Source of the DNA: Eisenibacter elegans DSM 3317
Lineage (GTDB): Bacteria > Bacteroidota > Bacteroidia > Cytophagales > Microscillaceae
Reading direction: 5' to 3'
Assembly: GCF_000430505.1 (NCBI RefSeq)
Contig: NZ_AUMD01000012.1
Span: 62,001-126,000 of the forward strand
Length of the DNA: 64,000 nt
The stretch's first letter is position 1, and each line of letters begins with the position of its first letter. A model generated the notes under the pieces. That model made no database searches, was not told the origin of the DNA, and saw nothing but the letters and a program-made list of their open reading frames with translations. A program made the position numbers and the translations under genes. Shown here one piece after another: positions 9,255 to 19,980 of the stretch.

Positions 9255-10522
9255 ACAAAAATTTGGGCCATTTGGTTGTTGAATACAGCCGCCACACGCC
9301 CTTGGAGTGTTTGGCCAAGGAAGGGGCTGTTTTGGGATAGGGAGCGCAGCGTTGCCGGGCCGACTGTCCACGAAGCTTGAGGGTTGAACAAAGTCAGGTT
9401 TGCCGGCTGTTCTACGGCGATTAGGGGTTGGGGCAAGCCCAAAATTTGACGAGGCGCTACACTGACCTTAGCGATGAGCTGCTCGATAGACAATTGGGTA
9501 TTGTGTGTGAAGAGCGCCGAAAAAGCCGTTTCTAAGCCAATAGCGCCAAAATCTGCCAGATCAAACTCTAGTTTTTTGCTTTCTTCATCTTGTGGTTGAT
9601 GGGCCGAGACTACGGCATCAATGGTGCCATCGGCTAGGCCTTCCCAAAGCGCGGCGATATCGTCAGGAGTACGGAAAGGAGGGTTTACCTTAAAATTGGT
9701 GTCAAAATCTGATAGTGCACTATCATCAAATACTACTTGGTGTGCGGCAATATCGCAGGTAAGCTGTAACCCTTGGGCCTTGGCTTGGCGTACCAAATCG
9801 ACGGCCTTACGTGTAGAGAGCAGGGAAAGATGTAAACGCCCACCGGCATATTCCAAAAAGTTAAGGTCGCGCTGTACCATCAGCTCTTCGGCCAAGGCCG
9901 GAATCCCCTTCAGGCCGAGCAAGGTGCTGTGCATCCCCTCGTTCATTGTCCCAAAGCGGGTAAGCATGGTATCTTCTGGACGATTGATAAGCAACCCGCC
10001 AAACGGCTGTAGATATTGTAAAGTTTTGACCAACACATCTGAGTGCCACAGAGGCTCAGTGCCATCACTGAAAGCAACGGCTCCGGCGTGATGAAGGTCT
10101 ATCATTTCGTTGAGCTCCGTCCCCTTGGCATCTTTAGTAACCGCAGCCACCGGATGTAAGGTTACCAATTGCCGCCCTTGTGTTTGGACAATGCGTGCAA
10201 GGTCATTTTTATGTTGGGTTACCGGCTCGGTATTGGGCATCAAAAGCACCTCCGTAAAGCCTCCGGCCATCGCTGCATCACTAAGAGATGCGAGGGTTTC
10301 TTTGTGTTCTAGCCCTGGCTCTCCAGCCTGAGCACGCATATCGAACCACCCGGCAGAGAGATACATCCCTGCTGCCTCGATGATAGTGGCCTCGGGTGGA
10401 GGCGTAGCCTCATCGCCGATACGTTTGATGATGCCGTTTACAATCCAAACATTTTGTGTTTGCAACTGCCAACCGGTAGCTGTTGGCTGAAGCACGGTTG
10501 CCTGCCGAATGAAATAATTCAT
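9251..10522 (-). CDS. pyrC: Dihydroorotase-family protein with degenerate metal site
   Basis: The 423-residue protein has the amidohydrolase/dihydroorotase fold from end to end (GWFDMRAQAGEPGLEHKET at about 58-76, LLMPNTEPVT near 94-102, NPPFRTPDD near 280-288, FGAIGLETAFSALF). The residues that bind zinc in active enzymes are replaced: the HxHxR motif after Asp reads RAQAG (63-67), the His of HICHVST is Leu (HLSLLST, about 231-237), HAED reads RPED (about 181-184), and TDHAPH reads SAHQPQ (306-311). Such forms, like Pseudomonas PyrC', are non-catalytic and can scaffold aspartate transcarbamoylase; that role here is inference. It overlaps DUF4199 by four bases. Confidence 0.85.
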   Translation of the reverse strand: MNYFIRQATVLQPTATGWQLQTQNVWIVNGIIKRIGDEATPPPEATIIEAAGMYLSAGWFDMRAQAGEPGLEHKETLASLSDAAMAGGFTEVLLMPNTEPVTQHKNDLARIVQTQGRQLVTLHPVAAVTKDAKGTELNEMIDLHHAGAVAFSDGTEPLWHSDVLVKTLQYLQPFGGLLINRPEDTMLTRFGTMNEGMHSTLLGLKGIPALAEELMVQRDLNFLEYAGGRLHLSLLSTRKAVDLVRQAKAQGLQLTCDIAAHQVVFDDSALSDFDTNFKVNPPFRTPDDIAALWEGLADGTIDAVVSAHQPQDEESKKLEFDLADFGAIGLETAFSALFTHNTQLSIEQLIAKVSVAPRQILGLPQPLIAVEQPANLTLFNPQASWTVGPATLRSLSQNSPFLGQTLQGRVAAVFNNQMAQIFV

Positions 10523-10543
10523 AAGTATGCGTTTGTTGGGAAC

Positions 10544-10565
10544 GCCTCAAAAAGCACTTTGAGGC
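10544..10565 (-). other. Palindrome in the leader of the dihydroorotase-like gene
   Basis: GCCTCAAA and TTTGAGGC form a perfect 8-bp stem with a six-base loop (AAGCAC), ending 22 bases upstream of the ATG at 10522. It could be an RNA hairpin controlling translation or an operator; no T-run follows. No convincing TAnnTTTG box was found for this gene. Confidence 0.45.
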
Positions 10566-10761
10566 CGGGTATTGCAATCTTGTGCTAAATTAGGGATTGG
10601 GCGGTGTAGTTGCAACAAGCTGCCGATTTTTAACAGCAATGTGTAGGCTGGCCTATGGCAACCCAATACGGCCAGATAGCCTTTTGACCGAAGTACCGAG
10701 GTGAAAATATCCTCAAAACATAACTTTTTCGCTGCTTTATTTGTATATTGAATTCAAGTTG

Positions 10762-12300
10762 ATGACGAATACTTTAGACAGTGAGGTTATGATGCGTCCA
10801 AGAGTTTATTTTGCCAGTTTGGTGGCCGCAGCTTTTTTGGGAGGGATAATTGCCTTGGGCCTAAGTGCCTTGTTTTCTCCCCGCTCATATAGCAACGAGC
10901 CTATCAGTGCGCGCCAAGCACGCGCCTACCAACCCTATACTACCGCCACACAAGCCGAAATGGCAGTGCCCGATGGAATTAACTTTGTCAATACTGCCGA
11001 ACAAGTGCGAGAGGCCGTAGTGTATATAAAAGTCCGCTACCGCAAAGTAGAAACAGCCCGCAACAACGAAGACGAGCTAGACAATATCTTCCGCAAATAC
11101 CACGGTGGGCACACCCCAATGGCTTCTTCGGGCTCCGGTGTGATTATCACGGACAATGGCTACATCGCCACCAACCATCACGTGGTAGACAAGGCCGTAG
11201 ACATTCAGGTAATCCTAAACGACAAACGGAGCTACCGAGCCAAACTCATCGGCCAAGACCCTTCTACCGACTTGGCGCTGCTCAAAATAGAAGAAACCGA
11301 CCTGCCCTTTGTGCCCTTTGGTAATTCCGACCATACCAAGGTGGGTGAGTGGGTGCTGGCCGTAGGCAACCCTCTAGAACTAAACGCCACCGTAACGGCA
11401 GGCATTATCAGTGCCAAAGGACGAAATATCAACCTCCTACGTGATGTACGTGATGGGGGCAATTATGCCATTGAGTCCTTTCTCCAAACCGACGCAGTGG
11501 TCAACCCCGGCAATAGCGGCGGCGCATTGGTCAACTTGCGTGGGGAGTTGATTGGTATCAATACCGCGATTGCCTCACAAACAGGCTACTATGCAGGCTA
11601 CTCTTTTGCTGTGCCGGTCAATATTGTCCGCAAGATTATGGAAGACTTGCAAGAGTTTGGTACTACCCGACGGGCGCTGCTGGGGGTACAAATCAGAGAT
11701 GTAGATGCCGTACTGGCCGCCGACCAAGGGCTGGCCGAGGTCTCGGGAGTGTTTGTGGCAGGGCTGAGTGCCGGTGGTGCTGCCGAACAAGGGGGGCTAC
11801 GCATCGGGGATGTCATCCAACAAATTGATCAACACCCCACCCAAACCAGCTCTGAGCTTCAAGCGGTCATTGCCACACACCGCCCCGGGGATAAGATATC
11901 GGTGAGCCTTCTCCGAAAAGGCCAACAAATCACCCTCCAACTAACACTACAGGGGGATGATAGCCGCGCTCAAACGATTGCGAAAAATACCGATAAATCA
12001 GGAAAAACAGGGGGTGTCGCCACCCAAGACCGCCAAGTATTGGGCGCGCTACTCAGCCCATTGCCCTCAAGCCTCAAGCAGAAGCTCAAGCTCAAAACCG
12101 GCGTACAAGTCGTGGCTATTGAAGAAGGCAAACTCCAAAAAGCAGGCCTGAGACAAGGCTTTGTCATTACTCACATCAACGAAACACGCGTAGCACTTCC
12201 CGAAGAAGTAGAAAATGCCCTCAAGCCCCAAAAACGTGTAACGACTATTGAGGGGGTGTATCCTAATGGCGACAAAGCGCATTATGCCGTCGGTTGGTAG
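10762..12300 (+). CDS. HtrA/DegP-type serine protease with two PDZ domains
   Basis: A 512-residue periplasmic protease and chaperone. The ATG at 10762 is chosen over a TTG seven codons upstream; an ATG at 10786 or 10789 is also possible. An N-terminal hydrophobic anchor (VAAAFLGGIIALGLSALF) precedes the trypsin-like domain. The catalytic triad is visible: His in IATNHHVVD (about 140), Asp in DPSTDLALLKIE (about 170) and Ser in NPGNSGGALVN (about 252). PDZ 1 starts at about RRALLGVQI; PDZ 2 covers the last 90 residues (GALLSPLPSSLKQK to the end). It would degrade or refold misfolded envelope proteins. It is transcribed alone, divergent from the dihydroorotase-like gene. Confidence 0.93.
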   Translation: MTNTLDSEVMMRPRVYFASLVAAAFLGGIIALGLSALFSPRSYSNEPISARQARAYQPYTTATQAEMAVPDGINFVNTAEQVREAVVYIKVRYRKVETARNNEDELDNIFRKYHGGHTPMASSGSGVIITDNGYIATNHHVVDKAVDIQVILNDKRSYRAKLIGQDPSTDLALLKIEETDLPFVPFGNSDHTKVGEWVLAVGNPLELNATVTAGIISAKGRNINLLRDVRDGGNYAIESFLQTDAVVNPGNSGGALVNLRGELIGINTAIASQTGYYAGYSFAVPVNIVRKIMEDLQEFGTTRRALLGVQIRDVDAVLAADQGLAEVSGVFVAGLSAGGAAEQGGLRIGDVIQQIDQHPTQTSSELQAVIATHRPGDKISVSLLRKGQQITLQLTLQGDDSRAQTIAKNTDKSGKTGGVATQDRQVLGALLSPLPSSLKQKLKLKTGVQVVAIEEGKLQKAGLRQGFVITHINETRVALPEEVENALKPQKRVTTIEGVYPNGDKAHYAVGW

Positions 12301-12323
12301 ATGCTTCCGACACATCTCCCAAA

Positions 12324-12719
12324 CTAATAGAGCAACGCCAATATCTTGGGCACAAAAATCATCAACCCTACTATAGCAGCACACAAAGCCGCCCAAAGTA
12401 CTGCGCCGGCTGCCACATCTTTGACCAAACCGGCCTGAGGGTCATAATCGGGCTGCTGAGCATCCACCCAACGCTCTATGGCAGTGTTGAGCAGCTCTGT
12501 AGTGCCTACCATCCCAATACATCCTACAACAGCCACCCATTCCCAAACGGCAAGCTGATAGTATGCCCCAGCCACACAGACCGCAAGGGCGGCAGCCAGA
12601 TGTACTTTCAGATGACCTTGTGTGCGAATGGCATAGGCTAGGCCTTTGAAGGCCACCACAAAGTAACCCCAGCGGGTTTGGGGCTTATATGGCGGAGTAG
12701 TAGGGCGGTGTTTGGACAT
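12324..12719 (-). CDS. dgkA: Diacylglycerol/undecaprenol kinase family protein
   Basis: A 131-residue inner-membrane kinase. Hallmarks are GTTELLNTAIERWVD (the active-site Glu/Asn helix) and GLVKDVAAGAVL, with three transmembrane helices (LAAALAVCVAGAYY, WEWVAVVGCIGMVG, LWAALCAAIVGLMIFVP). It phosphorylates diacylglycerol or undecaprenol in lipid recycling; Gram-negative DgkA and Gram-positive UdpK cannot be separated from sequence here. Its ATG directly abuts the TAA of the upstream minus-strand gene, so the two are co-translated. The N-terminal 20 residues are polar and basic. Confidence 0.92.
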   Translation of the reverse strand: MSKHRPTTPPYKPQTRWGYFVVAFKGLAYAIRTQGHLKVHLAAALAVCVAGAYYQLAVWEWVAVVGCIGMVGTTELLNTAIERWVDAQQPDYDPQAGLVKDVAAGAVLWAALCAAIVGLMIFVPKILALLY

Positions 12720-13442
12720 TTATGCAGCGGCCTTGGTCAGATGTTGGATAAGCATACGCTTGGCTACGGGCAAAAAAGTAGCTTCCAAAGGTACACTTAC
12801 TTTGGCATAAATCTGATAAGTGGCTGGGTTGGGCAGCTGCTGCCTGCGGCGGATAAGATCGCGCTTGAGATGCTCCACACCTTGCACCCAACTGAGCGTA
12901 GCTGTTTCGAGGTATTGGGTCTGCAAACCCCGATACATCTCGCTGGCCTGCTCAAATACCGTCATCCGGTACTCATACACCTGTACCTCTGATTTTTTGG
13001 CCTTGCGCAAGAAGAAATAACCTTCTTCTAACCTGAGGGGCGAAATGCCCACTGGGTTGATTTCGATATGCTCGGCTACATATTCGTAAATATCCTTGCC
13101 CGATTCTATGAGTTCTTTGAACTGCGGGATGGCAAAAGCTACAATCGCCTCCAACTCTTGCATCAGCCCATCATCGTCCACCATAGTTTCATAGCGCAAA
13201 CGCAAACGCTCAAAATCAGCCTGAGAAAGCTCCTTAGGAAAATTCTCTTTCAGCAGGCTTTTGTGTTCTCGAAACTTGACCAAGTTTTGGTAATGAAACA
13301 CTAAGTCAGACATAAAGGGGTAGAGCTGTACCCTGTCAAAGTTTTCTTTTACCTCCGACAAGTAGGCCAGTAACACATACTTTTTGTACTCAAAATCAAT
13401 CCAGTCTTGAGTAAGCCAGTGGGGGTTGAGTGGAGAAGCCAT
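12720..13442 (-). CDS. Conserved hypothetical protein upstream of dgkA
   Basis: A 240-residue soluble, charged, mostly helical protein that I do not recognise. The ATG at 13442 (MASPLNPHWL) is chosen because the 29 residues of the longer frame lack protein-like composition. Features are an acidic, aromatic N-terminus (WLTQDWIDFEYKKYVLLAYL), a central helical stretch (DGLMQELEAIVAFAIPQFKEL) and a basic C-terminal half (HLKRDLIRRRQQLPNP, VAKRMLIQHLTKAAA). There is no signal peptide or transmembrane segment. It ends one base before the dgkA start, which suggests a link to lipid metabolism or only operon economy. Confidence 0.7.
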   Translation of the reverse strand: MASPLNPHWLTQDWIDFEYKKYVLLAYLSEVKENFDRVQLYPFMSDLVFHYQNLVKFREHKSLLKENFPKELSQADFERLRLRYETMVDDDGLMQELEAIVAFAIPQFKELIESGKDIYEYVAEHIEINPVGISPLRLEEGYFFLRKAKKSEVQVYEYRMTVFEQASEMYRGLQTQYLETATLSWVQGVEHLKRDLIRRRQQLPNPATYQIYAKVSVPLEATFLPVAKRMLIQHLTKAAA

Positions 13443-13781
13443 CGTACTATTAGTGCTTATATTTGAGGACAATACGCCAAGAGTTCGCTCCTGACAGCTG
13501 ACAAATTGACATAGCAACCTGTCAAGCAAAATATTTATGGGTTAAAATAATGATTGGTGGAATATTTGACAAGCATTGCGGCTATAAAAACCTATAAAAA
13601 CCAACAAGTGTGCCGAATTTTGGGATTATTCATTGTCCAGTCCTGTCAAATTTTCAGCCCATTAGCCGCAAAAATGGCAGGAAATCCGCCTGCGCAATGG
13701 TTGGCACAAGAAATGATATATGTGGGAGCAAAAGCAAAAACCCTTAAATTTTTAGTTTAACCTCTAAATCTTGAACCTAAG
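13443..13781. other. Intergenic region upstream of groESL
   Basis: This 339-base region separates a minus-strand gene from groES. No CIRCE (TTAGCACTC-N9-GAGTGCTAA) was found. TTGGCACAAGAAATGATATATG around 13701-13722 could hold a promoter but does not match TAnnTTTG. A 68-codon frame inside it is not protein-like. Confidence 0.4.
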
Positions 13782-15757
<1,976 letters not shown>

Positions 15758-15808
15758 TCTCCTCCCTTCGATTGAAAACCCCTTTTTTATAAACTCCATT
15801 TTTCAGAT

Positions 15809-15840
15809 AAAAAGCTACTCCGATTCGGGGTAGCTTTTTT
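15809..15840 (+). terminator. Terminator of groESL
   Basis: AAAAAGCTAC and GTAGCTTTTTT form a near-perfect stem around TCCGATTCGGG, ending in T6. It lies 52 bases after the groEL stop. Confidence 0.85.
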
Positions 15841-15921
15841 CGATATAGAGCTCATTTTTATAGGTTTTCTTATGTCACTGGATACTTTCTGATGGTGAGT
15901 GCTCGCTAGAGGCTAGAGAAC

Positions 15922-15952
15922 AAAAAAGCCATTCCCAAAAACTGGGAATGAC
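15922..15952 (-). terminator. Terminator of the acyl-CoA ligase gene
   Basis: On the - strand GGTCATTCCC pairs with GGGAATG(GC) around AGTTTTT, followed by T6. It lies downstream of the gene ending at 16019. Confidence 0.8.
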
Positions 15953-16018
15953 CGATGTGTTAGTGGTGGGAGTTGATACCCACCTATCTGCGTATTACAA
16001 CAATCCTACAGCATTGTG

Positions 16019-17698
16019 TTAGGCGTTGGCTGCGGCATCCTCTTCTTCTTTGAGTTTGCGACGCAAGATTTTACCAACATTTGTTTTGGGTAGTTCTTCA
16101 CGGAACACAATTTCGCGTGGTACTTTGTAGCCGGCTAGGTGATCTTTGCAGTGCTTGATCAGCTCTTCGGCAGTCAAGTTGGGGTCTTTGCGTACGACAA
16201 AAAGCTTCACACGCTCAGTAGATTTGTCATCGGGTACTCCAATCGCTGCTGCTTCGAGTACGCCGGGGTGTGTGGTGGCGGCATCTTCTACCTCGTTGGG
16301 GTACACATTGAAGCCTGAAACCAAAATCATTTCTTTTTTGCGGTCTACGATGCGGAAATAACCGTCGTCATCCATCATCCCGATGTCGCCAGTACGGAAC
16401 CAACCACCTTCGAAAAACACCTTAGCAGTTTCATCAGGGCGTTGCCAATAGCCTTGCATTACTTGCGGCCCTCGGGCGCAAATCTCACCACGCTCACCGG
16501 CAGGTACGGGCTTGCCATCATCATCCAAGATAGCCAGCTCAGTAGAAGGTACTGGCAAGCCAATAGAGCCGAGGCGTTCATTACCGTCGAGAGGGTTTAC
16601 AGACAATACGGGGGCAGTTTCGCTCAAGCCATAACCCTCGGCAATAGATTTGCCGGTGATGGCCTTCCAGCGCTCTGCGGTGGCACGCTGTACAGCCATA
16701 CCGCCGCCAACGACAAACTTCACCTTACTAAAATTAATAGCATCAAAACCCGGTGTATTCATTAAGCCTACAAAAAGCGTGTTTAGGCCTGTAAAAATAG
16801 TGAAAGGATTTTGTTGTAGTGTTTTGACAAAGCCGGGCATATCGCGTGGGTTGGTTACCAAAACGCTCTTAGCTCCTACGAAGAGCATCAAGAAACAGTT
16901 GATTGTCAAGGCAAAAATATGGTACAGTGGCAAGGCCGTAATCGCCACTTCTTTACCCTCTTCTACGCCAATAAACCATTCTTTAGATTGCAAAAGGTTG
17001 GACAACATATTGCGGTGTGAGAGCATTGCTCCTTTTGAGACTCCTGTTGTACCGCCGGTATATTGTAAAAAAGCCAAATCTTCGGCATCTACCTCTGGGC
17101 GCGTATAAGGCGACTTAGCTCCTATTTGAAGCGCTCGTTTGAAGCCCACTGCGCCGGGAATGTGAAAAGGGGGAACCATTTTCTTGACATACTTCACTAC
17201 TGCGTTGGTCAACATCCCTTTGAACGTACCGAGCAAGTCTCCGATTTCCGTTACGATGACATGCTTGACCTGTGTTTTGGGCAATACTTCCTGAAGCTTA
17301 TCCGCAAAATTGGCCATAATGATGACGGCCTTTACGGTTGCATCGTTGTACTGGTGTGTCATCTCGGGAACAGTATACAAGGGGTTGATGTTGACTACCG
17401 TCAGACCGGCACGCAACGCGCCCATCAAAGCCACCGGATACTGGGTAACATTGGGCATTTGGATGGCAAATTTATCGCCTTTTTTCAGCCCAAGGCTTTG
17501 GAGATAGGCCGCAAAATCACGCGACATTTTGTCTAACTGTGCATAACTGTGTTCTACACCCATATTGTGGTAGGCCGGCGCGTTCCCATATTTTTGGAAA
17601 GCCTCTTCCATAAGGGCCAAAAGATTGGGGTAGCGCTGATAGTCAATGGTATGTGCTACACCTTTTGGGTAGTGGCTGTGCCAAGGAAATGTGTTCAT
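16019..17698 (-). CDS. fadD: Long-chain-fatty-acid–CoA ligase
   Basis: A 559-residue adenylate-forming enzyme that activates fatty acids to acyl-CoA at the inner membrane. The AMP-binding P-loop motif YTGGTTGVSKGAMLSHRN (about 216-233), the A5-like EGYGLSETAPVLS, A7 GWFRTGDIGMMDDDGYF and A8 IVDRKKEMILVSGFNVYP are all present, and the catalytic Lys sits in the C-terminal NVGKILRRKL. Length and order match FadD. The ATG at 17698 gives the usual short N-terminus. It is monocistronic with its own terminator; no beta-oxidation genes are adjacent. Confidence 0.93.
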   Translation of the reverse strand: MNTFPWHSHYPKGVAHTIDYQRYPNLLALMEEAFQKYGNAPAYHNMGVEHSYAQLDKMSRDFAAYLQSLGLKKGDKFAIQMPNVTQYPVALMGALRAGLTVVNINPLYTVPEMTHQYNDATVKAVIIMANFADKLQEVLPKTQVKHVIVTEIGDLLGTFKGMLTNAVVKYVKKMVPPFHIPGAVGFKRALQIGAKSPYTRPEVDAEDLAFLQYTGGTTGVSKGAMLSHRNMLSNLLQSKEWFIGVEEGKEVAITALPLYHIFALTINCFLMLFVGAKSVLVTNPRDMPGFVKTLQQNPFTIFTGLNTLFVGLMNTPGFDAINFSKVKFVVGGGMAVQRATAERWKAITGKSIAEGYGLSETAPVLSVNPLDGNERLGSIGLPVPSTELAILDDDGKPVPAGERGEICARGPQVMQGYWQRPDETAKVFFEGGWFRTGDIGMMDDDGYFRIVDRKKEMILVSGFNVYPNEVEDAATTHPGVLEAAAIGVPDDKSTERVKLFVVRKDPNLTAEELIKHCKDHLAGYKVPREIVFREELPKTNVGKILRRKLKEEEDAAANA

Positions 17699-17979
17699 TG
17701 TGTTTGGAGTTTTTAGCTTATCGTAATTAAGAGTAGGTGTGCTTCTAGTATATCCTCAGATAAAATGTGTGGAGAAGCGCATATATGTCAGTATGTTTGT
17801 CAAGGGGGAACATCTGAAGTTCTAAAAATCTCAAAATAATGATGATTTACCAAAAAAAGGTCTAATTTTTATCAGTACGTATTGCTTAAATAGCTTATTA
17901 TGAGGTGTTTAATAATTTTATCATTTTTTGCTCATCATACGGTCTAGCAGAAGAAATCAAAAATATTTTGCCGCAAAAG

Positions 17980-18010
17980 TTGCGCGTTCCAAAATCATCC
18001 TCTAACTTTG
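17980..18010 (+). promoter_or_regulatory. Promoter of the metY-metX-hom operon
   Basis: TTG at 17980-17982, a 20-base spacer, then TAACTTTG at 18003-18010 match the Bacteroidota -33/-7 pattern. Transcription would start near 18016, about 75 bases before the riboswitch and 540 bases before metY. The 250 bases upstream, back to fadD, are A+T-rich with no gene. Confidence 0.65.
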
Positions 18011-18090
18011 TAAACAATACGTGTATTTCGATATCGAAATCACATTGACTGTTTCAATTACTGCTCAACCATTGTTTTGCTAGTAGTTGA

Positions 18091-18197
18091 TTTATACAGA
18101 AGCACGGAGAGAATAGGCTCTATGAAGTGCTGGCAACCTGCTTCCCGATAGGGTGTAAGGTGCTAATTCCTACCTAAATCAAATTAGGGCATATAAA
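18091..18197 (+). ncRNA. SAM-I (S-box) riboswitch
   Basis: The aptamer core is readable: P1 pairs TTTATA (18091-18096) with TATAAA (18192-18197); P2 pairs GCAC with GTGC around the kink-turn bases GGAGAGA and ATGAA; GGCAACC and AAGGTGCTAATTCC are the diagnostic conserved blocks; P4 is CCTAAATCAAATTAGG. It binds S-adenosylmethionine and lies 360 bases upstream of metY, first gene of a methionine-precursor operon. No terminator directly abuts P1: the next element is a short ORF beginning 11 bases later, so the expression platform is either the start region of that ORF or the distal terminator near 18480. Family assignment is strong; the switching mechanism is inference. Confidence 0.93.
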
Positions 18198-18207
18198 TTA
18201 AACACTT

Positions 18208-18360
18208 ATGTTCGCAAACAATTTTTCTTCGGTAGCCAATCAGGCCAAGGCACTTCTCCAAAATCATTCGGCAAATTTAGCCTTTGGGGCAAATTTGAGC
18301 AGTACTTATCCTCATACCATTACCCCCCTTACGATTACAACGATTATTTGCTGTTGCTAA
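18208..18360 (+). CDS. Putative 50-residue leader peptide ending in Thr/Ile/Cys codons
   Basis: An ATG 11 bases after the riboswitch opens a 50-codon frame (MFANNFSSVANQ...). Its last 14 residues read TITPLTITTIICCC, five Thr, four Ile and three Cys, ending TGC TGT TGC TAA. The stop codon sits in a small hairpin (TTGCT/AGCAA or GTTGC/GCAAC). Such codon runs are characteristic of ribosome-mediated attenuation: Thr and Ile are products of the homoserine branch, and Cys is the sulfur amino acid related to homocysteine synthesis by the downstream operon. The peptide has no recognisable domain. I infer a sensor of charged tRNA; translation is not proven. Confidence 0.7.
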   Translation: MFANNFSSVANQAKALLQNHSANLAFGANLSSTYPHTITPLTITTIICCC

Positions 18361-18401
18361 GCAACGCTTTTGCAGTTGTTTGGTGATGTCGAAACCCTGT
18401 G

Positions 18402-18483
18402 CTAAGCCGTTACGCTTAGTCTGAGTCTTTTCGCACATCTACCCCTCAAAAACAAACTGCCAAAGCGCTGCTCAGGCTTTTTT
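18402..18483 (+). terminator. Attenuator-like terminator upstream of metY
   Basis: GTCTGAGT (18419-18426) can pair over eight positions (two G-U) with GCTCAGGC (18470-18477), which runs straight into T6. A nearer but shorter alternative is AAAGC with GCTTT. The upstream arm is overlapped by another hairpin, CTAAGC/GCTTAG (18402-18419), giving mutually exclusive folds, the layout of an attenuator. The element ends about 75 bases before metY. Confidence 0.6.
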
Positions 18484-18503
18484 GTATGTAATCAGCAATA
18501 TAG

Positions 18504-19853
<1,350 letters not shown>

Positions 19854-19867
19854 GCAGTGGGAGTTTA

Positions 19868-19976
19868 CGGTTTGGGATTTTGGATTTACGATTAAATCGT
19901 AGCTCGTCAATCCCAAATCGTAGCTCGTCAACCTAAACTCGTAGCCCGTCAATCTAGCATCGTCAATTCCAAATTA
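19868..19976. repeat. Repeat cluster between metY and metX
   Basis: Four imperfect direct units of about 21 bases with the core TCGTAGCTCGTCAA (third unit TCGTAGCCCGTCAA, last reduced to ATCGTCAA) follow TTTGGGATT..TTTACGATT, whose rc (AATCGT, AATCCCAAA) occurs in the first units, so a long interrupted hairpin can form. It fills nearly the whole 127-base gap inside the operon. A related sequence lies at 45904-45990. Confidence 0.65.
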
Positions 19977-19980
19977 TGTT

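Noticed and set aside
13701-13722. Sigma-54-like site (TTGGCAC...) upstream of groES
   Set aside because: The downstream half lacks the expected TTGC at the right spacing.
13554-13760. 68-codon ORF upstream of groES
   Set aside because: It fills the promoter region, has no protein-like composition or recognised family, and competes with the need for groESL control sequences.
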